A stretch of 17,416 bases of DNA. Origin: Solirubrobacteraceae bacterium. GTDB taxonomy: Bacteria > Actinomycetota > Thermoleophilia > Solirubrobacterales > Solirubrobacteraceae. Below are positions 8,393 to 14,821 of this stretch, piece after piece. Within the stretch, counting starts at the first letter, position 1. The number at the start of each line of letters is the position of its first letter. Where the stretch lies: NCBI GenBank assembly GCA_030151725.1, contig JASLDD010000174.1, forward strand, positions 1 to 17,416. Direction: 5' to 3'. The notes beneath the pieces were generated by a model that made no database searches, was not told the origin of the DNA, and saw only the letters and a program-made list of their open reading frames with translations. The position numbers and the translations under genes are program-made.

Positions 8393-9061
8393 TCAGGATA
8401 CGCGGCGCACGACGACCGTACGATCGGCCTCCGCGAGGATCTGCCACCCGGGCGCGCCGCCCTCGCGGAACAGCCGCCGCACGACCGCCGAGGGTCCCGG
8501 CAGGCCTCGTCCCTCGGGCTCGCCTCCCCGGGCGTCATGGAACGCCACCCGTCCCTCGCGCGCCACGAAGCGCTCCCAGGAGCTCCAGTCGAGCTCACAG
8601 CCCGCCTCCGAATGATCGCCGTCGATGAACAGCAGGTCGACCTCCTCCCCCGGCCACGCCCTCGCCACCTCATGCGACATGGCCACATGCCAGTGGACCG
8701 TCGGCGCACCGGCGCCTCGAGCGCGCGCAGCCCGCGCCACCGTCCGCCTGGTCGCCCACTCGGTGGCCCCCCACCCACTGGGCAGCGCATCTGGATGCGC
8801 ACCAAAGGGGTCCACGAGGTGCAGCTTTGCACCGGATTGAAGAGCCCCACACATGGCAACCGCCGACGAACCCTCATAGACGCCCACCTCCACCACACAA
8901 CGAGCGCCCTGGGCTGCGTCGAGCAGCACTCGGGCGTCCTCCTCCGAGTGCATGGTCCGCGGTGGGATCAGGCCCGTCCCCAGTCCCAGGGCGCGCAGGC
9001 GCACATCGTCGCGTAGACGCACAGGGGTTAGGTCCCGGAGGGCCTGTGGCAGGAAGGCCAT
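8393..9061 (-). CDS. Class I SAM-dependent methyltransferase (Methyltransf_24-like)
   Basis: 222 residues. Motif I reads VVEVGVYEGSSAVA (~56-69). Post-I is LHLVDPFG (~80-87), with the acidic residue expected to contact the SAM ribose, and VDLLFIDGDHSEAG (~141-154) is the signature of the Methyltransf_24 / cephalosporin-hydroxylase-like group. The His of that motif and the later VAFHDA fit this family. The substrate cannot be told; relatives are often found in sugar, polysaccharide or natural-product clusters. The ATG lies 10 bases past the stop of the glycoside hydrolase-like gene, so the two are probably co-transcribed. The ribosome-binding site is weak (GTAGG). Confidence 0.8.
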   Translation of the reverse strand: MAFLPQALRDLTPVRLRDDVRLRALGLGTGLIPPRTMHSEEDARVLLDAAQGARCVVEVGVYEGSSAVAMCGALQSGAKLHLVDPFGAHPDALPSGWGATEWATRRTVARAARARGAGAPTVHWHVAMSHEVARAWPGEEVDLLFIDGDHSEAGCELDWSSWERFVAREGRVAFHDARGGEPEGRGLPGPSAVVRRLFREGGAPGWQILAEADRTVVVRRVS

Positions 9062-9071
9062 GGCGGTCAGC

Positions 9072-10322
9072 CTACGCGCAGTCCGCGGCCGACGGCGGCG
9101 GCTGGCCGGGCGTGCGCGAGCGGGCCCACGCCAGCCACAGCCTGTAGCTGGGGAAACGGTGGGTGAGGTCGGAGCTCACGAGGCCCACGGGGAAGTCTGG
9201 GTCTTCGCGGAACGTGTACTGGAAGACCGCCCCCACGCGCGGATCCTGGAGCCAGCCGTGCAGCTGGCTTGCCAGCGCCATGCAGCCCTCGCGTTCCTCG
9301 GCTCCGCCTTCGACGCGAGCCTGTCCGGCATGCGGCGCGCCGGCACCCGCCTCGGTAACCCAGATGGTGGCGTCGCGCCCGCAGTCGCCGCGCGTGTCCA
9401 GAGCGTCCTCGAGCGCGCGAACGGGTTCGCTCGGCAGGACGCCGGTGCCGTAGCGGGCGTAGGCGTGGATCGACCACACGCCATCCAGGCACAGGACATC
9501 GGCGGGCAACGCTGCGATGAACTGCTTGACGCTCGTGGTGTGAGCGGAGCCGACTTCGAAGTCGTTGAGCTCTCCCAGCACAAGGTGATGAACCCCGCCA
9601 TCGGCCCGCAACTCGCCGGCCATGGCACGCGCAAGCTGCGTGTAGACGAGCGGCGAGAGCGCCGGCGAGTCGGCTGTGCAGCTCGAGCGCTGGGGGGAGA
9701 TGAAGCGCGGGTCGTTGGGCTCGTTCCAGGGGCTCCACCATTCGAGCGCCACGCCCTCCGCCGCCGCCAGCTTCAACAGCGCGCGAATCAGCGTCCTGTA
9801 GTTCTCCAAGGCAGCGGCCGTGAGGGGCCGTGCGAAGGGGGCCGTGTCAGGCAGCTCGCAGCCTGCGGGCTCTGCGGCCGCCCATGTGGGCGTGCCGAAC
9901 ACATCGACGACCACCCGGAAGTGGTGCCGCCCACCCCCCGCGCGTTGCTGGAAGGCGATCGCGGAGAGCTCGGCGCGCAGACCGGCGTATGACCCACAAG
10001 GACGCACGCCCCGCGCACACCCGTCGACTCGTGCTTCGAGATCGGGGGCACGGTCACGCCTGGGTTGGAGAGCCGCCCAGTCGACCAGCAGGCGCAGATA
10101 GGTGGGATGCAGAGCGGCGAGCTCTGTGCGCGCCTGCTGAAAGGTCGGCGATGACCCGCTCGCGGTCGCTTCGGGTGGCGCGAGCAGGTTTGCGTTGTCC
10201 TCGGTCAGGCCAAAGGCCGGGCCGGGCGCTTCCAGGGGCGCTGCAGAGCTGGGCTCGTGGTGGGCACGGCGATCCGATCCACAACCTGAGGTGCAGCAGC
10301 CCAGGATCGCGACCGACAGCAC
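9072..10322 (-). CDS. Lipoprotein-like glycoside hydrolase, clan-A type
   Basis: 416 residues from GTG 10320-10322. WWSPWNEPND places a probable acid/base Glu at residue 201, and IWVTEAGAG a probable nucleophile Glu at 324. With VDVFGTPTWAA and SIHAYARYG this is the pattern of a (beta/alpha)8 retaining glycosidase such as GH5 or GH39 relatives. ILGC at the N-terminus fits a lipobox, so export and lipid anchoring are likely. The start is uncertain: from GTG the N-region lacks a positive charge. A CTG at 10368-10370, overlapping the TGA of the upstream Fe-S carrier gene, would supply IRWARHRPSR before the hydrophobic core and has GGAGGAG about 14 bases upstream. The frame stays open far upstream, but only through the Fe-S carrier gene. 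The methyltransferase follows 10 bases later. Substrate unknown. Confidence 0.75.
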   Translation of the reverse strand: MLSVAILGCCTSGCGSDRRAHHEPSSAAPLEAPGPAFGLTEDNANLLAPPEATASGSSPTFQQARTELAALHPTYLRLLVDWAALQPRRDRAPDLEARVDGCARGVRPCGSYAGLRAELSAIAFQQRAGGGRHHFRVVVDVFGTPTWAAAEPAGCELPDTAPFARPLTAAALENYRTLIRALLKLAAAEGVALEWWSPWNEPNDPRFISPQRSSCTADSPALSPLVYTQLARAMAGELRADGGVHHLVLGELNDFEVGSAHTTSVKQFIAALPADVLCLDGVWSIHAYARYGTGVLPSEPVRALEDALDTRGDCGRDATIWVTEAGAGAPHAGQARVEGGAEEREGCMALASQLHGWLQDPRVGAVFQYTFREDPDFPVGLVSSDLTHRFPSYRLWLAWARSRTPGQPPPSAADCA

Positions 10323-10366
10323 TGCCGAGACCGTCCCGCGCGAGGGACGATGGCGAGCCCAGCGGA

Positions 10367-10720
10367 TCAGACCGCTGAGACCTGCTCCTCCTCGGCCACG
10401 CGGAAGGAAGATCCGCAGCCACAGGCCGCAACTACATTGGGGTTGTTGACCTTGAAGCCTGCGCCCTGCAGGCTTTCCTCGTAGTCGATCGTCGAGCCAC
10501 GCACGAACTGCAGGCTCTCTCCGTCCACGAGCAGCTTTAGCCCGTGGGTCTCGAAGACGACATCGCTGTCGCGCTGCTCGTCGAAGGCGAGCTGGTACTG
10601 AAAGCCCGAGCAGCCTCCCCCGCGAACGCCCACGCGCAGACCCGCCATCGTCACGTCGGCCTGCTGGGAGGCCAGAAACTCGTGCACCTTCTGGGCGCCC
10701 TTGTCGGTGATCTCGATCAT
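10367..10720 (-). CDS. erpA: A-type Fe-S cluster carrier (HesB/IscA/ErpA family)
   Basis: 117 residues, the usual family length. It carries the three ligand cysteines at residues 37, 100 and 102 (RGGGCSGFQYQL and VAACGCGSSF). A-type carriers receive Fe-S clusters from the scaffold and pass them to apo-proteins in the cytoplasm. I chose ATG 10718-10720 because AGGAG lies 7 bases upstream and the protein then begins MIEITDKGAQ as in the family; a longer frame starting further upstream lacks this support. The gene is divergent from bolA and the CGFS glutaredoxin across 85 bases, partners in the same pathway. The 3' end touches the region where the glycoside hydrolase gene may start. The erpA symbol is by family; iscA or sufA type cannot be separated here. 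Confidence 0.9.
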   Translation of the reverse strand: MIEITDKGAQKVHEFLASQQADVTMAGLRVGVRGGGCSGFQYQLAFDEQRDSDVVFETHGLKLLVDGESLQFVRGSTIDYEESLQGAGFKVNNPNVVAACGCGSSFRVAEEEQVSAV

Positions 10721-10756
10721 CGGTCTGCTCCTGTTGACGGCTCCAAGACTTTCCAA

Positions 10757-10785
10757 AGTATAGCGCCCGCGAAAGGGGCTCACGA
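10757..10785 (-). promoter_or_regulatory. Candidate promoter for the Fe-S carrier gene, in a shared divergent region
   Basis: In the 85-base gap between the divergent genes, TATACT (10757-10762, minus strand) is a near-consensus -10, with a weak -35 TCGTGA (10780-10785) 17 bases upstream. It would start transcription near 10750, ahead of the AGGAG. On the plus strand TTGACG (10734-10739) and TATAGC (10759-10764) overlap it at a long 19-base spacing. I see no clear IscR/SufR-type palindrome. Confidence 0.35.
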
Positions 10786-10805
10786 TCCTCTACGCTAGGT
10801 ATTGG

Positions 10806-11051
10806 ATGCCCTCCCCAGATGACATAAAGAAGCGCATCGAGGACGCCATCCCCGGTGCAGAAGCCGTAGTCGAGGACTACACGGGCGGCGGGGACCACTT
10901 CAGCGCGACCGTCGTGGCGGCTGCCTTCGAGGGCCTCACTCGCATCCAGCAGCATCGTCTCGTCTATGACGTCTTTGGAGCGGAGATCGGCGGAGCGATC
11001 CACGCGCTCGCGCTGAAGACACAGACACCCACGAAGATCCAAGCCCACTGA
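10806..11051 (+). CDS. bolA: BolA family protein
   Basis: 81 residues, typical BolA size. It shows the class-II KH-like fold pattern: MPSPDDIKKRIEDAIPGA, then GGGDHFSATVV, then IQQHRLVYDVFG and the conserved IHALALKT end. His31 in the variable loop and His66 near the C-terminus are the positions that supply cluster ligands in BolA-glutaredoxin complexes. BolA proteins bind CGFS glutaredoxins through a shared [2Fe-2S] cluster in the cytoplasm, and such a glutaredoxin begins 14 bases downstream. The gene is divergent from the A-type Fe-S carrier. The ribosome-binding site is weak (AGG, 6 bases before the ATG). Confidence 0.9.
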   Translation: MPSPDDIKKRIEDAIPGAEAVVEDYTGGGDHFSATVVAAAFEGLTRIQQHRLVYDVFGAEIGGAIHALALKTQTPTKIQAH

Positions 11052-11065
11052 GCCAGGAGCCTGCC

Positions 11066-11446
11066 ATGTCAGCAAGCCAGTTCGAGCCGATACCGATGAT
11101 GAGCAGCGAGCCCCCAGCCGCTGTCGCCCCGAGCAGCGAGTCGAATCCAATTCGCGACGCGATCGCAGAGGCGATCGGCGAGCACAAGGTGATCCTGTTC
11201 ATGAAGGGGACTCCCGAGGCGCCAGCCTGCGGCTTCTCAGCGAGGACAGTAGCGATGCTGCAGTCGCTGGACGCGCCCTTTGCCGCTGTTGACATCCTGC
11301 CGGACCCGAGGATTCGCCAGGAGCTTTCCGCGATCTCCAACTGGCCGACCATCCCCCAGCTGTTTGTCGATGGTGAGCTGATCGGGGGCTGTGACATCGT
11401 GACCGAGATGTACGAGTCAGGAGAGCTCGCCCAGGCATTGCTGTAG
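11066..11446 (+). CDS. grxD: Monothiol (CGFS) glutaredoxin, Grx4 type
   Basis: 126 residues. After a ~30-residue Ser/Pro/Ala-rich N-terminal extension comes VILFMKGTPEAPACGFSA with the CGFS active site (Cys55) and Lys47, then NWPTIPQLFVDG and GGCDIV. These are the residues that hold glutathione and the shared cluster in this family. CGFS glutaredoxins are [2Fe-2S] carriers and BolA partners rather than disulfide reductases. AGGAG lies 6 bases before the ATG. Fourteen bases separate it from bolA and 13 from the DegV gene, so the three form an operon. Many actinobacteria use mycothiol instead of glutathione, so the thiol used here is an open question. Confidence 0.92.
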   Translation: MSASQFEPIPMMSSEPPAAVAPSSESNPIRDAIAEAIGEHKVILFMKGTPEAPACGFSARTVAMLQSLDAPFAAVDILPDPRIRQELSAISNWPTIPQLFVDGELIGGCDIVTEMYESGELAQALL

Positions 11447-11459
11447 CGTCTCGCGCCGC

Positions 11460-12320
11460 ATGACTCCCGTCGCGGTCGCAACCGACAGTACCCACTATCT
11501 CCCTCGCGCGCTAGCCGACGAGCTGGACATCCGCCAGGTCAGCCTGTACGTGGGCTGGCAGGGTCAGCCCGAGCGCGAGCTCGACATGGACGGCTTCGAC
11601 GCCTTCTACAAGCGTCTCGGCACAGACTCCGAACTACCGATCACCTCACAGCCGTCGATCGGGGATTTCCTGACGGCTTGGGAGCCGCTGCTTGCAGAGG
11701 GCAAGGATGTCGTGTCGGTGCATCTCGCAGGAGGCATCTCAGGGACGTGCCATGCCGCACAGCAGGCACACGAGCTGTTGGCCGAGCGCGGGCTGGGAGA
11801 GCGCGTCGAGGTGATCGACGGCGAAACGGCCTGCGGCGGCATGGGGCTACTGCTGCTGGCCGCCACGGCTGCCGCGCGCGCCGGCAGCGACAAAGTCGGC
11901 GTAGCCAGCCGTGTGCGCGAGGCGCGCAAGGCGCTACGTATCTGGTTCTGCCTGGACACGCTCGAGTACCTCAGGCGCGGCGGCCGTGTGGGCAAGGCCC
12001 AGGCATGGCTGGGCGGCACTTTGAAGATCAAGCCGATCCTCTCACTCGAGTACGAGATCGTGCCCGTCGAGCGTGTGCGCACCGCCGGGCGTGCATTCGA
12101 GCGGATGGTCGCCTACGCCCAAGAGCTCCACGACGCGGGCGCCGACGGCTGGGTGGTGCAGCACATCCAGGCTGAGGAGCAGGCCCAGAGGCTGATCGAG
12201 CGCTGCCGCGAGATCTTCGACTCAGAGCCCGTCTTCGTGTCTGAGGTCGGACCCGTGATCGGCACCTACACAGGCCCCGGCCTGATCGGCGTGGGCGCGC
12301 TACCGCGCTCGCTGCTGTAG
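11460..12320 (+). CDS. DegV family fatty-acid-binding protein
   Basis: 286 residues, normal DegV length. Family motifs appear in order: VAVATDST at the N-terminus, ITSQPSIGDF, HLAGGISGTCHAA, VIDGETACGGMG and DTLEYLRRGGRVGKAQA. DegV/FakB proteins hold a single fatty acid and present it to the kinase FakA; no FakA gene is in this window. The gene follows the CGFS glutaredoxin by 13 bases without a good ribosome-binding site, so it may depend on upstream translation. Its stop lies 6 bases from the convergent DUF3618 gene. Glu is written almost always as GAG, in contrast to the giant secreted genes. A direct role in Fe-S metabolism is not implied by the family. Confidence 0.9.
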   Translation: MTPVAVATDSTHYLPRALADELDIRQVSLYVGWQGQPERELDMDGFDAFYKRLGTDSELPITSQPSIGDFLTAWEPLLAEGKDVVSVHLAGGISGTCHAAQQAHELLAERGLGERVEVIDGETACGGMGLLLLAATAAARAGSDKVGVASRVREARKALRIWFCLDTLEYLRRGGRVGKAQAWLGGTLKIKPILSLEYEIVPVERVRTAGRAFERMVAYAQELHDAGADGWVVQHIQAEEQAQRLIERCREIFDSEPVFVSEVGPVIGTYTGPGLIGVGALPRSLL

Positions 12321-12326
12321 CCGGGG

Positions 12327-12539
12327 CTAGCGCCTGCGCCGACGGCGTAGCATGCGCACACCGAGGAGCAGGACGACCGCTCCGGCACCCATCGCTATTT
12401 CACTGCTGTGGCGCTCCACATGGGCACGCCAGTCGGTTGCGCGCGTGACCTCTCCACGCAGGCGTTCCACCGAGACCGCGAGCTCCTGACGGTTGCTCTC
12501 GATCGAGCTGCGAATCTCTGCAGGCGAGCGCTGGGCCAT
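12327..12539 (-). CDS. DUF3618 small membrane protein
   Basis: 70 residues. The N-terminus, SPAEIRSSIESNRQELAVSV, is the DUF3618 signature (R-x2-IE-x2-R-x2-L). A single membrane segment (~49-63) is followed by a very basic LRRRRRR end, predicting a cytoplasmic C-terminus close to the membrane. It starts directly after the TAG of the holin-like gene and is the last gene of a three-gene operon. DUF3618 with a holin-like and a DUF4235-like protein is a common actinobacterial envelope set; its biochemical role is unknown. Confidence 0.8.
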   Translation of the reverse strand: MAQRSPAEIRSSIESNRQELAVSVERLRGEVTRATDWRAHVERHSSEIAMGAGAVVLLLGVRMLRRRRRR

Positions 12540-13031
12540 CTAGCTGACACTCCCCGACGTACCTGCCGGATGGGGCGCAGTGGCTGGGCGCGGAGCGCCA
12601 TCGCCGCCCGGCGTCGCGCTGACCGCCTCGCGAATCTTGCGTGCCTCGTCGATTGCCATCGTGGGGACCGGCGGCGAACCACGTTTGACCGCTTTGGCAG
12701 CGATCAGCCCGGCCAGCACACCCAGCACCACGAGGATCACAGCCATCCCGAAGAAGCCCCAGAAGTACGTGAAGTTGTTGCCCGGGAGGTAGTAGTAGAG
12801 AAGCCACGCGCATCCCACGAGCACGAAGATCAGGGCCATCAGGAAGAAGACGCCCGCCGCTACGCCGACGACCGCGCCCTTGATCAGCTTGGTCGCCTTT
12901 TCGCTTACCTCCGCCTTCGCCAGCTCGATCTCCTCGCGCACCAGCAGCGTGGCCCGCTCGGAGACCTCCGCAATGGCCGTAGCGATGTTCGGGGGCTGCT
13001 CGCCGGATGGCGGTGGAACTGAGGTGCTCAC
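12540..13031 (-). CDS. Holin-superfamily-III (PF07332-like) membrane protein
   Basis: 163 residues from GTG 13029-13031, chosen because AGGAG lies 8 bases upstream and the GTG overlaps the stop of the small upstream gene (GTGA). An amphipathic stretch (AIAEVSERATLLVREEIELAKAE, in part) precedes two membrane segments at ~51-81 and ~87-112. A long hydrophilic, Pro/Ala-rich cytoplasmic tail follows. This matches the cellular phage-holin-family (Act_Hol_E, DUF1469-like) proteins of actinobacteria, which occur outside prophages. No other phage gene is present, so lysis is not implied. It probably works with the flanking DUF4235-like and DUF3618 proteins in the envelope. Confidence 0.8.
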   Translation of the reverse strand: MSTSVPPPSGEQPPNIATAIAEVSERATLLVREEIELAKAEVSEKATKLIKGAVVGVAAGVFFLMALIFVLVGCAWLLYYYLPGNNFTYFWGFFGMAVILVVLGVLAGLIAAKAVKRGSPPVPTMAIDEARKIREAVSATPGGDGAPRPATAPHPAGTSGSVS

Positions 13032-13165
13032 TCGGGAGGCTCCTCGTCGAATAGCTGGCGCCACAGCACAGCGGCGGCGCGCGTCGCGACGATGCTCGCC
13101 AGGGCGCTCGCACCGGCGAGCATGCCCGACCACACCAACCGCTTGACCATCTCGTTCTGCATCAT
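13028..13165 (-). CDS. 45-residue DUF4235-like membrane protein
   Basis: Read from the sequence: ATG 13163-13165 (or the adjoining ATG 13160-13162) to TGA 13028-13030. The protein begins MMQNEMVKRLVWSG and ends VLWRQLFDEEPPE. The middle (MLAGASALASIVATRAAAVL) is one membrane segment. The W-R...EEPP ending and the K-x2-W start resemble a shortened DUF4235 protein. The stop overlaps the GTG of the holin-like gene by 4 bases, so it is likely the first cistron of the operon. There is no good ribosome-binding site. TAGACT (13172-13177) ends 6 bases before the ATG, which would put the transcript start at or next to the A of the ATG (leaderless). Confidence 0.65.
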   Translation of the reverse strand: MMQNEMVKRLVWSGMLAGASALASIVATRAAAVLWRQLFDEEPPE

Positions 13166-13171
13166 CTCGGC

Positions 13172-13177
13172 AGTCTA
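13172..13177 (-). promoter_or_regulatory. -10 box implying a leaderless start of the envelope operon
   Basis: TAGACT on the minus strand fits the TAnnnT pattern and is the same hexamer as at 7044-7049. Only 6 bases separate it from the ATG at 13165. No clear -35 at the usual distance. Confidence 0.4.
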
Positions 13178-13247
13178 TTGCCCGTGGTGGTCAGGACTAT
13201 TCGCCGTAGGTCCCAGATAGACGGATCTCTTCCGTCGCACCACGCGC

Positions 13248-13910
13248 TCAGCGGACGCTCGACTGCTCGCTCGCTCGCGTCTCAAGGCCACCGCAGACCG
13301 TCTCCACGACCAGCCACTTGGCGCGCTCGAAGTGCTCATCGCCCTGGGGCAGCAGCTCGAAGATCCAGCCAGTGAGCAGCTGCTCGATGGCACCATAGAA
13401 GGCCATGGCAGCGAAGCGCGCTTCGATCTCCGCCTTGAACACGCCGTCGGCCTGCGCCTTGGTGATCATGCCGCCGATCAGGTCGTAGGCCTCGCGGATG
13501 GTAGCTATGTGGGTGTTCCCGAACGAGTTGGCCGCGCGGGTCACCTCGACGATGATCACCTTCATCAGGTCGGGGTCGTGGCGGTAGCTGTCGACGATGA
13601 ACGAGGCGATCGCCCCGAGCTTCTCGCGCACGGGAGTCTCTTCGGCGTCGACCTGGCGGATCAGCTCGAGCATCACGCTCCAGCGCTCCAGGAATAGCGT
13701 GTCTAGCACCTCATCCTTGGAGGCGAAGTAGTGATAGACGAGGCCGTATGCCACGCCTGCCTCATCGGCGATGTCGGAGACCCGGCAGGCGTGAAAGCCC
13801 TGGCGCGCAAACACGCGCACGGCAGCGTCGAGGATCAGCCGCCGCTTGTCCGAGGCGGACTTGGCGCGCGAGCCGGCCGCAGCCCTGGCGTCTGGACGCC
13901 CCGCACTCAT
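13248..13910 (-). CDS. TetR/AcrR family transcriptional regulator
   Basis: 220 residues. The N-terminal helix-turn-helix (~22-70) is classic TetR: ILDAAVRVFARQGFHACRVS, DIADEAGVAYGLVYHYFASK, DEVLDTLF. The C-terminal helices (~85-215), with FIVDSYRHDPDLMKVIIVEV and AAMAFYGAIEQLLTGWI, resemble regulators of the FadR/acyl-CoA-responsive group, so an acyl-CoA ligand is plausible but inferred. The ATG overlaps the TGA of the nitrilase gene by 4 bases (ATGA), so the two are translated together. An 18-bp TetR-type palindrome at 14804-14821, upstream of this operon and at the start of the divergent DUF2804 gene, is its most likely operator, giving autoregulation. It also lies near an acyl-CoA racemase gene. 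Confidence 0.88.
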   Translation of the reverse strand: MSAGRPDARAAAGSRAKSASDKRRLILDAAVRVFARQGFHACRVSDIADEAGVAYGLVYHYFASKDEVLDTLFLERWSVMLELIRQVDAEETPVREKLGAIASFIVDSYRHDPDLMKVIIVEVTRAANSFGNTHIATIREAYDLIGGMITKAQADGVFKAEIEARFAAMAFYGAIEQLLTGWIFELLPQGDEHFERAKWLVVETVCGGLETRASEQSSVR

Positions 13911-14740
13911 GGCAGAACCTCAGCCGGCCAGCGATAGGCGCCTGGCCGGCGGTTGGCAAGTGAGGGCAGACGGGCGCGAATGTCCTGCTGGCGCTCGAGG
14001 TCGAGCTCGGCGACGATGTGACCCTCGCTGTCGGGCGCCTGCGCCAGCACGATCCCCCAGGGGTCCACGATCATGGAGCGCCCGCCCGAGTGCTGGTGAG
14101 CAGGGTGCTCGCCCACCTGGTTGGCGGCGACGATGAACGCTTGATTCTCGATCGCCCGTGCTCGCAGCAGAGTTTCCCAGTGGTCGCGCGTGGTCTGCAG
14201 GGTGAAGGCGGCTGGCACGACCACGATGCGCGCACCCAGGACGGCCAGGATGCGGTAGAGCTCGGGGAAGCGCAGGTCGTAGCAAACCGACATACCCAGC
14301 TCCTGCCCGCCGGCGGTCTGCGAGAGCACGACGTCATCTCCTGGACGCTCCAGCTCGGACTCCCTATACACGCGGCCGCCCACTTCCACGTCGAACATGT
14401 GGATCTTGCGATACACGGCCTTGATCTCGCCGGAGGGGTCGACGTGAACTGAGGTGTTGGCCAGCTTCTCCTGGCCGGGGACGCGCTCGAGGATCGAGCC
14501 GGCCACGAGATCGACGGCGAGCTCGCGGGCGAGCCGCCGAGCCCATTCGATGGAAGGGCCGCCGTCCAGCGGCTCGGCCGCCGTTCGCATGTCATCCTCG
14601 GAGCCCATCGCAGTCCACTTCTCGGGGAGTACGATCAGAGTTGCGCCATCGCCGGCCGCTGCACGGGTGAGACGATCGGCCACAGCCAGGTTCGCTTCGC
14701 GATCGGCGGTGGAGTTGATCTGGACTGCGGCAACCTTCAA
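13907..14740 (-). CDS. Nitrilase-superfamily amidohydrolase (Nit/omega-amidase type)
   Basis: 277 residues from TTG 14738-14740, chosen because GGGAGGGGG lies 6 bases upstream and the protein then begins MKVAAVQINST, as in the family; a TTG 27 bases earlier lacks this. The catalytic triad is complete: Glu40 (IVLPEKW), Lys112 (YRKIHMFDV) and Cys153 (MSVCYDLRFPELYR). The KIHMFDV and CYDLRFPE forms fit the Nit1/Nit2 branch, which hydrolyses small amides such as omega-amides or deaminated glutathione, in the cytoplasm. The exact substrate cannot be read from the sequence. The stop overlaps the TetR start. Linkage to a putative acyl-CoA-responsive regulator is unusual for a repair amidase. Confidence 0.85.
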   Translation of the reverse strand: MKVAAVQINSTADREANLAVADRLTRAAAGDGATLIVLPEKWTAMGSEDDMRTAAEPLDGGPSIEWARRLARELAVDLVAGSILERVPGQEKLANTSVHVDPSGEIKAVYRKIHMFDVEVGGRVYRESELERPGDDVVLSQTAGGQELGMSVCYDLRFPELYRILAVLGARIVVVPAAFTLQTTRDHWETLLRARAIENQAFIVAANQVGEHPAHQHSGGRSMIVDPWGIVLAQAPDSEGHIVAELDLERQQDIRARLPSLANRRPGAYRWPAEVLP

Positions 14741-14803
14741 AGTGCACCCCCTCCCGCGGATGTCCAACCCGCGACTTCCCCAGGGGCTGGATGCCAGAGT
14801 TAG

Positions 14804-14821
14804 ATTGACTGGTCAGTCAAT
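14804..14821. promoter_or_regulatory. TetR-type operator palindrome
   Basis: ATTGACTGGTCAGTCAAT has perfect 8-bp arms (ATTGACTG / CAGTCAAT) around GT. Size and form fit a TetR operator and resemble sites of acyl-CoA-responsive TetR regulators. It lies 64 bases upstream of the nitrilase-TetR operon. It covers the likely transcript start of the DUF2804 gene, overlapping TAGATT (14801-14806) and the ATG (14820), so binding would block both directions. The likely binder is the TetR protein encoded at 13248-13910. Confidence 0.75.

Noticed and set aside
10371..11150. Long N-terminal extension of the glycoside hydrolase frame
   Set aside because: It runs through the whole Fe-S carrier gene in another frame and opposite bolA; no homology-like pattern is visible.
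12540..13031. Phage remnant suggested by the holin-like gene
   Set aside because: No other phage gene or att-like repeat is present; this family is common in actinobacterial envelope operons.
14454..14819. Upstream extension of the DUF2804 frame
   Set aside because: It is antisense to the nitrilase gene, and the family-like part begins only after the ATG at 14820.
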